Below, in pieces: positions 17,024 to 26,422 of a stretch of DNA of 64,000 bases. Position 1 is the stretch's first letter. Each line of letters begins with the position of its first letter. The DNA is from JBASEY01 sp964404285 (lineage in GTDB: Bacteria > CSSED10-310), in assembly GCA_964404285.1 (NCBI GenBank), contig CAYOJK010000005.1:62001-126000 (forward strand), written 5' to 3'. Position numbers and translations under genes: made by a program. The notes under the pieces are model-generated. The model did not search any database and was not told the DNA's origin. It was given only the letters and a program-made list of their open reading frames with translations.

Positions 17024-18349
17024 ATGAAGAAAATTGTAATAGGAATACGCAGAGAAGATAAAAACAAGTGGGAAACACGAGTTCCATTGATTCCAGATGA
17101 TGCAGCGGAATTAATACGTGGTCATGGCTTTAGGATTATTGTTCAGCCGGCTATGAATCATCGAGCTTTTCCGGATAGTCATTATCTTGCGGCTGGAGCT
17201 GAAATTAACGAAGATCTGTCAGAAGCTGATATCATTATTGCTGTAAAAGAAATACCAGAAGAAAAATTCATGCCCAACAAGGCATATATGTTTTTTGCTC
17301 ACGTAATAAAGGGGCAACCTTACAATATGCCCATGCTGAAAACGATGCTGGAAAAGAACTGTACATTGATAGATTACGAAAAGATTGTGTCTGCAGATGG
17401 AAAAAGGCTGATCTTTTTTGGCCGGTACGCAGGTATTGCGGGTTTGATAGAATCACTTAGTGCGTATGGAAAAAGGCTTGCCCTAGAAGGTGTCGATAAC
17501 CCTTTAGCAAAAATTGAACAACCTTACCGGTATGCTTCGTTGGCGGAATGTATCGATAAATTAAAAGAAGTGAATGCGGAAATACTGGCAAACGGCTTGC
17601 CGGCTGAAATGAAACCTTTTATTTGTGGTATCACCGGCTATGGCAATGTGTCCATTGGCGCTCAAGAGATTGCTGAACTTTTACCTTTCAAAGAAATTAC
17701 GCCGGATCAACTGCGAAAAGGATTGAAAAATTTACCCGAGTCAAAAACAGGAATGTATAAAGTAATATTTAAAGAAAAAGATATGTATCGACTCAAAGAT
17801 GCAACCAAAGCATTTGATTTACAAGAATACTTTAACCATCCTGAGAGATATGAAAGCACTTTCGTTGAAGTGGCGCCGTTGCTGTCACTTATGGTTAACT
17901 GTATCTATTGGGCTGAAGCTTATCCACGGTTGTTGACAAAACAAGATATACGCAAACTATATAAATCATCCGATTCCCGCTTAAAAGTCATTGGGGACAT
18001 TTCCTGCGATATGGAAGGCTCTGTGGAAGCTACCATTATAGCGACTGATTTGGATGAACCCTGTTTTGTTTATGATGTTGACAAGGATTCCGCAATTAAA
18101 GGTTTTATTGGAAATGGTCCAACGATCATGTCGATTGAGAATCTTCCTTGTGAAATTCCAATTGAATCATCATCAGGGTTTTCAAGTGTGTTGAAAGAAT
18201 TGTTCTTGGGAATGCAATATGCAGATTTTTCTAAACCTCTTGATAAAATTGGCCTACCAGAAGAAATCAAAGGCGCTGTGATTGCATTGAACGGGAAATT
18301 GACGCCAAATTACGAATATATTGAAAAAAGCTTGCGTGAGCATGCTTGA
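17024..18349 (+). CDS. Lysine-2-oxoglutarate reductase (saccharopine dehydrogenase, lysine-forming type)
   Basis: Fits the LKR half of eukaryotic AASS: IGIRREDKNKWETRVPLIP at the start (the AlaDH/PNT-like N-terminal domain), FFAHVIKGQPYNMPML, LIDYEKI and FGRYAGIAGLIESL. A Rossmann-like middle with GITGYGNVSIGAQEI and a C-terminal GDISCDMEGSVEAT follow. It would condense lysine and 2-oxoglutarate to saccharopine with NADPH as the first step of lysine breakdown; direction in vivo is not shown by sequence. The next gene encodes the matching second enzyme, so the fused animal/plant enzyme is here two adjacent proteins. Confidence 0.87.
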   Translation: MKKIVIGIRREDKNKWETRVPLIPDDAAELIRGHGFRIIVQPAMNHRAFPDSHYLAAGAEINEDLSEADIIIAVKEIPEEKFMPNKAYMFFAHVIKGQPYNMPMLKTMLEKNCTLIDYEKIVSADGKRLIFFGRYAGIAGLIESLSAYGKRLALEGVDNPLAKIEQPYRYASLAECIDKLKEVNAEILANGLPAEMKPFICGITGYGNVSIGAQEIAELLPFKEITPDQLRKGLKNLPESKTGMYKVIFKEKDMYRLKDATKAFDLQEYFNHPERYESTFVEVAPLLSLMVNCIYWAEAYPRLLTKQDIRKLYKSSDSRLKVIGDISCDMEGSVEATIIATDLDEPCFVYDVDKDSAIKGFIGNGPTIMSIENLPCEIPIESSSGFSSVLKELFLGMQYADFSKPLDKIGLPEEIKGAVIALNGKLTPNYEYIEKSLREHA

Positions 18350-18363
18350 TGGAGGATAGGTTG

Positions 18364-19674
18364 ATGTCGAAAAAAGTTTTGCTTTTGGGTTCAGGCCTGG
18401 TAACAGAGCCTTTTGTTGAATACATGTTGAAGCAGGAAGATGTAGAACTGACGATTGCTACACTAGAAAAAGAAAAAGCAGAAGCCATGATTAAAGGCCA
18501 TTCGAAAGCTCAGGCTGTTTTCATGGATGCAACAAATTCGGATGATCTTGAGTCCTTGGTCAGCAAACATGATATTGTGATCAGTTTGTTGCCGGCGCCA
18601 ATGCATCCTGGGGTCGCGCGCCTTTGTCTAAAGCAAGGTAAAGATTTGGTCACTGCCTCTTATGCAGGACCAGCCATGCAGGCATTTGATAAGGATGCAC
18701 AAAAAGCCGGCCTTTTATTTTTAAACGAGCTTGGCCTGGATCCTGGAATCGATCATATGTCGGCAATGAAAATAATCGAAGACGTTCAAAGCGAAGGCGG
18801 GACGATCACCGGTTTTCGCTCATACTGCGGCGGATTGCCGGCGCCTGAAGCCAATACCAATCCTTTAGGATACAAATTTTCATGGGCGCCGCGAGGTGTT
18901 CTGACTGCGACAACGAATGATGCTCGATATCTATGGAATGGTAAATTAATTAATCTCCCTGGAAAAGACCTTTTTAAATCCTTTGAATCATTGCCTCTGG
19001 AAGGATTTGTTTTTGAAGCATATCCCAATCGGAATTCCATGCCTTATGCTGATTTGTACGGACTGAAAAACGTCCAAACGATGTACAGAGGAACGCTACG
19101 TTACCCCGGCTGGAGCCATGCCATGCGTACCTTGGTCGAGGTTGGCTACTTGGATCAAACCGAAAAGAAGCTCCCAGTTAAAACATACGCAGAACTCACC
19201 AGAATGTTGGCAGGAAAAGAAACAGGTGATCCCCGCGCGGCAATAGCTGATAAAACAGGCCTGGCAATTTCTGATCCAGCGATCGAAACCATGAATTGGT
19301 TGGGTCTGTTCAGTGACGATCCCATTGATCCATCTCAGAAAACTATCCTGGACCAATTAGCTGGGATATGCCTGAAAAAAATGCAGTATGGACCAATGGA
19401 AAGAGATTTGGTTGTCTTGCACCATGTTTTCCAAGCAAAGTATCCTGATAAAGAAGAAACTCTAACCAGTACATTAATTGAATATGGTATTCCTGGCGGC
19501 CATTCAGCTATGGCTAGAACAGTGAGTCTACCGGTAGCTATTGGAGCAAAACTGATTCTACAAGGTAAGATAGATGCAAAAGGTGTGCAGATACCTGTCT
19601 CTGAAGAAATCTATAAACCGATTCTGGATGAACTGGCGTCATTGGATATTCGTTTCATTGAAAAGAAACAGTGA
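18364..19674 (+). CDS. Saccharopine dehydrogenase (glutamate-forming)
   Basis: Matches the SDH half of AASS and yeast Lys9. It has an N-terminal Rossmann motif (VLLLGSGLVTEPFVEYML), VISLLPAPMHPGVA, LVTASYAGPAM, NELGLDPGIDHMSAM and SYCGGLPAPEANTNPLGYK, and ends with the GGHSAMARTVSLP domain. It oxidises saccharopine to glutamate and 2-aminoadipate semialdehyde. The ATG at 18364 with GGAGG 8 nt ahead is preferred over TTG 18346 and ATG 18349; the ribosome site lies just after the LKR stop. Its own stop overlaps the GTG of the next gene. Confidence 0.9.
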   Translation: MSKKVLLLGSGLVTEPFVEYMLKQEDVELTIATLEKEKAEAMIKGHSKAQAVFMDATNSDDLESLVSKHDIVISLLPAPMHPGVARLCLKQGKDLVTASYAGPAMQAFDKDAQKAGLLFLNELGLDPGIDHMSAMKIIEDVQSEGGTITGFRSYCGGLPAPEANTNPLGYKFSWAPRGVLTATTNDARYLWNGKLINLPGKDLFKSFESLPLEGFVFEAYPNRNSMPYADLYGLKNVQTMYRGTLRYPGWSHAMRTLVEVGYLDQTEKKLPVKTYAELTRMLAGKETGDPRAAIADKTGLAISDPAIETMNWLGLFSDDPIDPSQKTILDQLAGICLKKMQYGPMERDLVVLHHVFQAKYPDKEETLTSTLIEYGIPGGHSAMARTVSLPVAIGAKLILQGKIDAKGVQIPVSEEIYKPILDELASLDIRFIEKKQ

Positions 19675-20693
19675 TTTGTTTGACTCAGGAAAATCGTCTG
19701 TCAGTTGTTATTCCATCAGCCGCTGCACCTGACGTTTTTGAAGAGGTATTGAGGTCGTTATTCACTCAGGAGCCACCTCCTTATGAAGTGATCCTGGTGG
19801 ACGATGCTATGGATTCAAAAGCCTATTCTATAGCTGAACGTTTCAGTGCCGAACATCCTCTGAAAATTGTTAAAAACACATCAAAAGGTGTTTCTGCAGC
19901 ACGAAATACTGGAGCAAAGGTATCCGAAGGAGATATAATTCTTTTTATCGATACGGATGTGGCGCTAAGTCCTGGATCGACTCGATTGATCCTGGATATG
20001 TTTACCAAATTTTCTGACTGTGATGGCATAGTTGGCGTTCAGAGTGCAAACCTGAGATTTATCGATTTTTTCAGTCGATGGAAAAATCATTGGATGCGGT
20101 TTACGTATCAGCGTCTGAAAGGTACTGTACATCTCTTCTATACGTCGTGTGCAGCTATTCGAAAAGACGTGTTTCTTCGCTCAGGGGGCTTTGACGAATC
20201 TTATATTTTGCCAAGCATTGAAGATACAGCGTTTGGAGCGGTATTAGGCAGAATGGGCGCTCATATTTATCCTTGTCCAGGTTTTGAGGTTGAACATGTT
20301 AAAGCCTATTCATTGGGATCGGTGCTAAAAACAGATTTCAAGAGATCGGCGGCTTTGGTGAAATATGTTTTGCGAAATTTGCTGACAGGTCATGGTTCAG
20401 GCTCAGAAAAAACATCCGTTCCCACCAGTTTTATGATGGGTTCAATTTTTATGATTCTTATCTGGATAAGCATTTTACTTGCAATTGTTGCGAGCCCTGT
20501 CTGGTGGATAACAGCTATTCTGCTGTTAATAGGATTGTGGGCTGTCAATAGTGCGTGGTTGAAATATCTTTATAAAGAAGAGGGCGTTGCATTTTGGCTA
20601 AAAGCGATTTTATTTCTACCTTTAGACGTCATGATTGTTGATGCTGGAATGCTTAAAGGCTTCATAGATTTTATTGGTGGTTCTTGTTATTGA
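19671..20693 (+). CDS. Family 2 glycosyltransferase with C-terminal membrane helices
   Basis: 340 residues. Residues 8-230 are a GT-A glycosyltransferase of family 2: LSVVIPSAAAP, VILVDDAMD, NTSKGVSAARNTGAKVSEG, and the metal-binding DTD (FIDTDVAL) near residue 91. FDESYILPSIEDTAFG supplies the acidic ED pair. Two or three hydrophobic helices at 250-330 anchor it in the membrane. The GTG start overlaps the saccharopine dehydrogenase stop (GTGA), so it is translated with the amino-acid genes. The sugar and acceptor cannot be told. A glycosyltransferase inside a lysine/polyamine operon is odd and may hint at a glycosylated or lipid-linked product. Confidence 0.85.
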   Translation: MICLTQENRLSVVIPSAAAPDVFEEVLRSLFTQEPPPYEVILVDDAMDSKAYSIAERFSAEHPLKIVKNTSKGVSAARNTGAKVSEGDIILFIDTDVALSPGSTRLILDMFTKFSDCDGIVGVQSANLRFIDFFSRWKNHWMRFTYQRLKGTVHLFYTSCAAIRKDVFLRSGGFDESYILPSIEDTAFGAVLGRMGAHIYPCPGFEVEHVKAYSLGSVLKTDFKRSAALVKYVLRNLLTGHGSGSEKTSVPTSFMMGSIFMILIWISILLAIVASPVWWITAILLLIGLWAVNSAWLKYLYKEEGVAFWLKAILFLPLDVMIVDAGMLKGFIDFIGGSCY

Positions 20694-20735
20694 TGGGACT
20701 TTCATGAGAATTTTAATTTATTACAAGGAAGAAAA

Positions 20736-22181
20736 ATGACGCTTCAGGATAAAATAAAACAGAAGTTAACACCGTTTGATGGCCGTATCATCATGATTGG
20801 CTGTGGAAGTGTAGGGCAGGTCGTTTTACCACTTATTGGCCTGCATCTTGGAGATGTTTATCATAAAACAGTTGTTTTATCTGCCGATGAATCCGGTCGT
20901 CGAATAGCTGAAAAGTGTGGAGCACAATTTATCCATTGCAATTTAACTCCGGGTAATTATCGTGCCGTCTTGAAAAAACAACTAAATAATGGCGATTTGA
21001 TGTTAAATATGTCGATCGATATTTCCAGTATAGACCTGGCTAGATTATGTTCAGAACGAGGCGTTCTTTATGTCGATACATCCATTGAACCATGGCCTGG
21101 AGTATTTGATAATCCAATGTTGGACCTGCGACGGAGAACGAACTTTGCCATCCGTGCTAGAATTTTGGATCTCGCTAAAGAATTGGGCGCTGAAGCGCCT
21201 ACAGCTGTGGTCGATCATGGAGCCAACCCAGGTCTTGTATCCCACTTTGTCAAACGCGCACTTCTTGATCTAAATAAGACTCTTCGAAATGAAAATAAAA
21301 GACCTGTAACTCGTGAAGATTGGGCCACTCTAGCCCATGATTTGAGAATTACGACTATTCAGATATCTGAGCGCGATACGCAAGCCGGTCAACGGCCAAA
21401 ACGCCAGGGAGAGTTTATCAATACATGGTCAGTAGACGGCTTTGCAGACGAATTGATGCAGCCGGCGGAATTGTCTTTCGGTACCTTTGAAAAACGACGG
21501 CCGCAAAGAGCCCACGAACATCGCCCCGGCTCCGGAACTTTTTATCTGGAACGACCTGGGGCCAGCACCTTCGCACGAAGTTGGACACCCCTGATAGGTG
21601 GCTTTCAAGGTATGTTGGTTTCTCATGACGAAGCGTTTTCTATAGCTGACTACCTTTCAATACGGAAAAATGGCAAATTTCTCTATCGGCCGAGCGTTAT
21701 GTTTGTTTACCATCCTTGTGATGATGCGATGCTGTCTGCTTTAGAATTGGAGGGACGGGGCTGGACTCTGCAGCCAACTTTGCGGCGTTTGGGAACGGAT
21801 ATTGTGGAAGGCATGGATGAGCTTGGAGTTTTATTGGCAGGTCACGAACGAAATGCATATTGGTATGGTTCTCAGTTGACAATTGAAGAAGCTCGTCGGC
21901 ATGTCCCATATGCAAATGCAACAATTCTACAGGTAGCTGCAGGAGCTATCTCAGCAGCGATGTGGGCTATTGATAATCCTCGATGTGGAGTAGTTGAACC
22001 CGAACAGATGGATTACGAGGAGTGTTTAGCTATAGCTGAGCCTTATCTTGGCAAATTGGTTGGGGAGTTTACGGATTGGACACCTCTTGATGGTCGCGGC
22101 AAATATTTCCCGGAAAAACTGGATGTTGAGAGTCCTTGGCAACTTCAAAATATCCGTTGCAGACAGTGGTATGGGGAGTAA
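20736..22181 (+). CDS. hss: Homospermidine synthase
   Basis: 481 residues, the usual length. It makes sym-homospermidine from putrescine (and spermidine) with NAD as prosthetic hydride carrier. I see the Rossmann start FDGRIIMIGCGSVGQ, VDTSIEPWPGVF, DHGANPGLVSHFVK, ISERDTQAG with Glu212, and NTWSVDGF with Trp231. The family's Blastochloris enzyme uses Glu210 and Trp229 at the same 19-residue spacing. ELGVLLAGHERNAYWYGSQL and FTDWTPL near the C-terminus also match. The fold is related to saccharopine dehydrogenase. It is the last gene of the run with LKR, SDH and the GT2, 42 nt after the GT2. Confidence 0.93.
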   Translation: MTLQDKIKQKLTPFDGRIIMIGCGSVGQVVLPLIGLHLGDVYHKTVVLSADESGRRIAEKCGAQFIHCNLTPGNYRAVLKKQLNNGDLMLNMSIDISSIDLARLCSERGVLYVDTSIEPWPGVFDNPMLDLRRRTNFAIRARILDLAKELGAEAPTAVVDHGANPGLVSHFVKRALLDLNKTLRNENKRPVTREDWATLAHDLRITTIQISERDTQAGQRPKRQGEFINTWSVDGFADELMQPAELSFGTFEKRRPQRAHEHRPGSGTFYLERPGASTFARSWTPLIGGFQGMLVSHDEAFSIADYLSIRKNGKFLYRPSVMFVYHPCDDAMLSALELEGRGWTLQPTLRRLGTDIVEGMDELGVLLAGHERNAYWYGSQLTIEEARRHVPYANATILQVAAGAISAAMWAIDNPRCGVVEPEQMDYEECLAIAEPYLGKLVGEFTDWTPLDGRGKYFPEKLDVESPWQLQNIRCRQWYGE

Positions 22182-22213
22182 TGGGCATATAAATTAAGGG
22201 TATTTTCTACGAG

Positions 22214-23524
22214 GTGAGTTGGCTAGAAAAATGGAGTATTGTAAAGAAGCGCTTTGAGAAGGTATACGACATGGCCGAGAAACAAAATAGCGTTAAAGAA
22301 CGACATACACTAGCCCTGGCTGTCATCATCTGGACATTTATAGTCAGCATCAGCAGAGGCTTTCAGATGCCGAATGATTTTGCAGAAGCTCATTGGCTGC
22401 TGAATTATCGGTTTGGTTTTATAAAACGTGGACTTGTCGGCTCAGTATGCAGTCTTTTCACAAAAGCATTAAATTTTCGTTTAACACCGACAATTATTGC
22501 TATTCTCTCAGGTATAGTGCTTTGTATCATCTCTAGCGCTTATTTTTTCATCTTTGTCCGAACACTTCGACGACAGCAGCCTGAAACGGAAATATTGTTG
22601 TTAGGCGCCGTTTTCGCCTCATCGCCCTTTATTGTGATCAACGCTCATTGTTTTGGATACCTCGATTCTTTTCTCTATATTTTGACCATTGCATCAGTGA
22701 TGATGCTTCTACGGAGACGACCAATTCTATCGGCGCTTTTTTCATCAGTGGCTGTCTTAATTCATGAATCCTATTTATTAATCGGTCTTCCAATGCTTTT
22801 TCTCACATCGTTGGTTACGTTTCAGGCGGAAAATAAAGGTAAAAATCGCTGGATGCCAGGTGTTCTAGTTATTGCTATTCCATTAGTAGTGTTTTTGCTT
22901 ATGCCTTTGTGCCAGAGCCTGACGACGGATTCTGCAGTCCTTGGAGGTCAAATTGCCGAAAGAATGCGATCATTTGGTTTCGTACCAACTAGAGGTGATT
23001 GGATTGGGGAGTGTGAAACAATGTCTTTCATGGCTTTTTTTCGATCGCAACGTGTCGCTTTTGGTGAGCGTTTGTTGGATGACTCGGTACTGGCATCACT
23101 TGGTCCAACACTGTTGACTATTCTGGTATTTGTTCATCTTTCTTTCCGGATCCGCCCCCTCAGTCTGTTTTCTATTATTTTGTACAGCGTAATTTTAATT
23201 CCTCTTGCATTGCATGCTGTGGCTTGGGATGTAGCTCGCATATCATCGTACACAATCAACGCAGGGTTTATTGCCTGGTGGATTTTGGCGGAAACAAGAA
23301 AAGCAAATCGAGCACAGGATGCTTTCCTGCTCCTTGCGCTGCCAACATTGGTTATCAATATCTTTGGAAATGTTCCATTAATGGATGATGTAGTCGATCG
23401 TTTTTCCACTCCTTACCGACTTTTGTTCTATTCACCGACAATCGTGTTTGTTTTGCAGATAATTATTAAAAACTTGCAAAAGGATTGGTTGATGGAATTC
23501 AAAGGGAATGCCGACCGAAGATAG
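22214..23524 (+). CDS. Unknown polytopic membrane protein
   Basis: About 436 residues with roughly ten hydrophobic helices. A notable loop after the first helix (FAEAHWLLNYRFGFIKRGLVG) recurs in uncharacterised membrane proteins that I cannot name. The general layout (acidic loop after TM1, ten or more helices, no signature of a transporter) is compatible with a GT-C-like glycosyltransferase or polymerase, but no catalytic motif is certain. The GTG start at 22214 is weak; ATG 22271 with GAAGG 8 nt ahead is a good alternative. Its 3' end overlaps the opposing GT87-like gene by 26 nt. Confidence 0.55.
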   Translation: MSWLEKWSIVKKRFEKVYDMAEKQNSVKERHTLALAVIIWTFIVSISRGFQMPNDFAEAHWLLNYRFGFIKRGLVGSVCSLFTKALNFRLTPTIIAILSGIVLCIISSAYFFIFVRTLRRQQPETEILLLGAVFASSPFIVINAHCFGYLDSFLYILTIASVMMLLRRRPILSALFSSVAVLIHESYLLIGLPMLFLTSLVTFQAENKGKNRWMPGVLVIAIPLVVFLLMPLCQSLTTDSAVLGGQIAERMRSFGFVPTRGDWIGECETMSFMAFFRSQRVAFGERLLDDSVLASLGPTLLTILVFVHLSFRIRPLSLFSIILYSVILIPLALHAVAWDVARISSYTINAGFIAWWILAETRKANRAQDAFLLLALPTLVINIFGNVPLMDDVVDRFSTPYRLLFYSPTIVFVLQIIIKNLQKDWLMEFKGNADRR

Positions 23525-24761
23525 TGAACAGGCTCCAGAAACCCAACAAGGCAAACGCTTTCATAGACATGCCTAAAGATGCCAACCTGTTCAATGTCCA
23601 TATTGGGTTATATTCAAATAGCGGGATAACCATAAGAATCCAGAAAAAAAGAATCATCATACCGGTAAAACTCTTCCAGAATCTATTTGGTTTTTCGAAA
23701 AGTAAATAAGCGGCAATAGGATAAATGGTGACCAGGTGATGATCCCAGGTAATTGGCGATATTAAAAGTGATGTAAGCAATAAATAAGAACAATCTCGTA
23801 ACAATGCTCGGTCTGTACCAGGTTTATTTTTATTCCAGGTGTACAATCTATAAAACCCTAAAGCTAATATGGTTGGTAGAACAATGCAGGATACCAGAGT
23901 GATCAATTCAGGTTTTTCCCATAAACCTCGACTGTACTTAGTTGTCTGAAATATTCGGGATATGATTCCTTGAAGAGATTGATTGGGTGGGTCATATAAA
24001 AAGATACGCTGAAATTGATTAGGTGTTAAGCCAAAAGATGGCAATATAAAGCGTAGATAGAACCTGAAGTCATCCAAGCTCGACGCACAAACCGTCAGAA
24101 TTGTTATGATAACAAATGAGATGATAGTCGAGCTGACGCATCGTACACGTTTTTTAAACAACAGATAGGGTAGAATAATAGCAGGCTGAGGTTTGATAGA
24201 AATAACCAGAGCCAGAGCGAAACCAGCTAGTATTTCAGAGCCTGTCATCAATAAGAACATAAAAGCGCAAATAAAAAATAGAATGATAGCGTTTATCTGC
24301 CCATGTCGAAAATTTACGATCAATGGGTGAGATAAGCATGTAATCGGAATTAAAAGTAGAAATCGTAAGAAAAACCTATTGGAACTAGATGGATAGCATC
24401 TCCGGATTATGAAATATAATAACAAGAGTGAAGACCAGAAGAAAACAAGCGATATACCAAACCATAAAAGCTGGACCGTTTGATAGCGAAGCAGGCTCAG
24501 TGGTTTGAATACCAATGAAACCAGAGGAAAGTAAACATAGGGATATATTGGATCAGAGAGTCCTACTTGCAGCGCCATTATCCTGATTTCATCCGGATGG
24601 TAAGGATTGACACCTTGTCTGAGCATATAACCGGCAACAAAATATGACGGGAGATCCACTGATCTATGGTGAAGCAACCACCAGCCGGGATAAAAGACAG
24701 ATAAAATGATCGAAATTAACCCAAGCGTCAATATAAGTATTTTCTTAGTCCATGAAATCAC
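23499..24761 (-). CDS. GT87/DUF2029-like membrane mannosyl-type transferase, copy 1
   Basis: 420 residues with about ten hydrophobic helices and the GT87 (DUF2029) layout. TM1 is followed by a short loop with Asp (RSVDLPSYFVAGYMLRQG), then NPYHPDEI and YPYVYFPLV. FALALVISIKPQPAIILPYL is the family's conserved middle motif, and SPITWDHHLV lies near the C-terminus. GT87 enzymes in actinobacteria are polyprenyl-phosphate-mannose-dependent mannosyltransferases; the donor here is unproven. It is a close tandem paralogue of the next gene on the same strand. The GTG start lies inside a sequence that would otherwise read MGRFK-stop, echoing the MGRF start of the paralogue. Confidence 0.75.
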   Translation of the reverse strand: MISWTKKILILTLGLISIILSVFYPGWWLLHHRSVDLPSYFVAGYMLRQGVNPYHPDEIRIMALQVGLSDPIYPYVYFPLVSLVFKPLSLLRYQTVQLLWFGISLVFFWSSLLLLYFIIRRCYPSSSNRFFLRFLLLIPITCLSHPLIVNFRHGQINAIILFFICAFMFLLMTGSEILAGFALALVISIKPQPAIILPYLLFKKRVRCVSSTIISFVIITILTVCASSLDDFRFYLRFILPSFGLTPNQFQRIFLYDPPNQSLQGIISRIFQTTKYSRGLWEKPELITLVSCIVLPTILALGFYRLYTWNKNKPGTDRALLRDCSYLLLTSLLISPITWDHHLVTIYPIAAYLLFEKPNRFWKSFTGMMILFFWILMVIPLFEYNPIWTLNRLASLGMSMKAFALLGFWSLFTIFGRHSL

Positions 24762-24863
24762 TTAAATCTACCCATTTTTTCAAAGGCTTTTCCAAGCTCC
24801 ATCTCTTAAAAATGTTACTAGAGCAACGTAGTCTATTCAATATAAATCAGAATCTTTCAGAGG

Positions 24864-26195
24864 CTAATCATTTTTAAGGGAAATAATTTTATTTGCTGGA
24901 AAAGATACAGTCATCAACCCCCAAAACCCTAGTAAAGCAAACCCTTTAAGCGAGGTTCCCAGTGCAAAAAAGCCGTTCACAGTCCATAAGCGATAAAAAG
25001 GATTAAGCGGGATCGCCATTAAAACCCAGCAGACCCCAAAGGCAATTCCAGTAAAGCTTTTCCAATAACTTATCGATCGATCGAACATCAAGAATACACC
25101 TGCTGAAAAGGTCATAATCAAGTGGTGATCCCAGGTGATGGGTGACAGCAAGATGGACATCACTAAAAGATAAGAACAATCCCGCAAGAGTGTATGGTCT
25201 GATTTAGATCGACGCTGATTCCAGGTGAAGACTCTAATAAATCCAATAGTTACAACTGATATCAACAACAAACTTGAAATCGGTCTTACAAGGTCAGCTC
25301 TGTCGATGATACCAGGCGTATACATCGTATTTTGAAAAATCCTGGAAACGATTCCAGCGATGGATTGATTGGGTGGCGCAAATAAATAGATTGGAGGAAA
25401 TCGGGTTTCTATCATACTGAATGAGGGCAGAACATCAGTTAAATAGAAGCAAAAATTATCCCATCCAACTACCAAAGCCGTCAGCCCTGTTCCCACTATC
25501 AGTGCGATAAAGGACGAAACCGCACAGCGAATATGTTTTCTATATAAAAGATATGGAATGATGATGGCGGGTTGTGGTTTTATCATGATGACCAGGGCGA
25601 GGGCTAAACCTGCTGTAATATGAGCTCCTGTCATGATCAGGTATAGAAAAGCACAGATTAAAAAAAGCATAATCGTGTTTACCTGTCCGTTTTGAAAATT
25701 CATTACCAGCGGATAAGACAAACAGGCGAGTGGTATAAGATACAATAATCGTATTGGTAGAGAGGTTTTAATAGATGGAAAGCATCGGTAGGTGATTTGG
25801 GCTAGAAGGGCGATGGAAAACCAGAAAAAGAACTGTGATATCCCAAACCATAATAGTTGCACGGTATTGTATTTTATCAGGCTTAACGGCATGAACACTA
25901 AAGCGATGATCGGAAAATAAATATAAGGATAAACAGGGCCGGTAAGGCCAAGTTGCTGGGCAGTAAGACATAATTCGTCAGGATCATATGGATTGAGACC
26001 ATTTAATGTCAGCAAACCGGCAACATAATACGAAGGCAGATCCAGAGATCTGTTATGTAACAGCCAGTATCCCGAATAACAAACCGATACTATGATCGAT
26101 GCTACCCCCAACAACATTAATACGATATTTCTGCCCGATATCATTATACCATCATACTCGCCGGCTTTGTTCAATGAATAAGTGAATCGTCCCAT
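24864..26195 (-). CDS. GT87/DUF2029-like membrane mannosyl-type transferase, copy 2
   Basis: 443 residues, aligned along its whole length with the downstream paralogue: RSLDLPSYYVAGLLTLNG, NPYDPDEL, YPYIYFPII, LALALVIMIKPQPAIIIPYL and SPITWDHHLI. About ten hydrophobic helices. The two genes are separated by 102 nt with no terminator and are probably co-transcribed, so they arose by tandem duplication. They may add successive sugars to one lipid-linked glycan. The ATG at 26195 is given; ATG 26144 lines up better with the start of copy 1 and is equally possible. Neither has a convincing ribosome site. Confidence 0.75.
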   Translation of the reverse strand: MGRFTYSLNKAGEYDGIMISGRNIVLMLLGVASIIVSVCYSGYWLLHNRSLDLPSYYVAGLLTLNGLNPYDPDELCLTAQQLGLTGPVYPYIYFPIIALVFMPLSLIKYNTVQLLWFGISQFFFWFSIALLAQITYRCFPSIKTSLPIRLLYLIPLACLSYPLVMNFQNGQVNTIMLFLICAFLYLIMTGAHITAGLALALVIMIKPQPAIIIPYLLYRKHIRCAVSSFIALIVGTGLTALVVGWDNFCFYLTDVLPSFSMIETRFPPIYLFAPPNQSIAGIVSRIFQNTMYTPGIIDRADLVRPISSLLLISVVTIGFIRVFTWNQRRSKSDHTLLRDCSYLLVMSILLSPITWDHHLIMTFSAGVFLMFDRSISYWKSFTGIAFGVCWVLMAIPLNPFYRLWTVNGFFALGTSLKGFALLGFWGLMTVSFPANKIISLKND

Positions 26196-26422
26196 TATTC
26201 AAACAAAATTTACTTTAGGATAAAAGCCGTTAAAAGTCGAGAACCCCTGTAAAGAGTTGGACAACCGTCAACTGACAAGTTCAACTGTTCGATGAAAACG
26301 GTTATTGCCGTTTTGGGATGTGGTACGTTACAATTAAAAACGGTTGAATGATATAACTTCATGAAATCACAGCAGGTTTTGAAAAGATAAATACTCGATA
26401 ACATTTTTCAGGAGCAAGAAAA

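Noticed and set aside
18346..18363. Upstream start of saccharopine dehydrogenase at TTG 18346 or ATG 18349
   Set aside because: These codons overlap the ribosome site GGAGG itself; ATG 18364 has the right spacing.
26294..26313. Hairpin AAAACGG-TTATTG-CCGTTTT considered as a terminator
   Set aside because: It lies between divergent genes where no transcript should end, and the T-run is only part of the stem.
26210..26404. Small minus-strand ORF between the GT87 copy 2 and the septoil-knot gene
   Set aside because: No ribosome site, unusual composition, and it fills the only space available for two divergent promoters.
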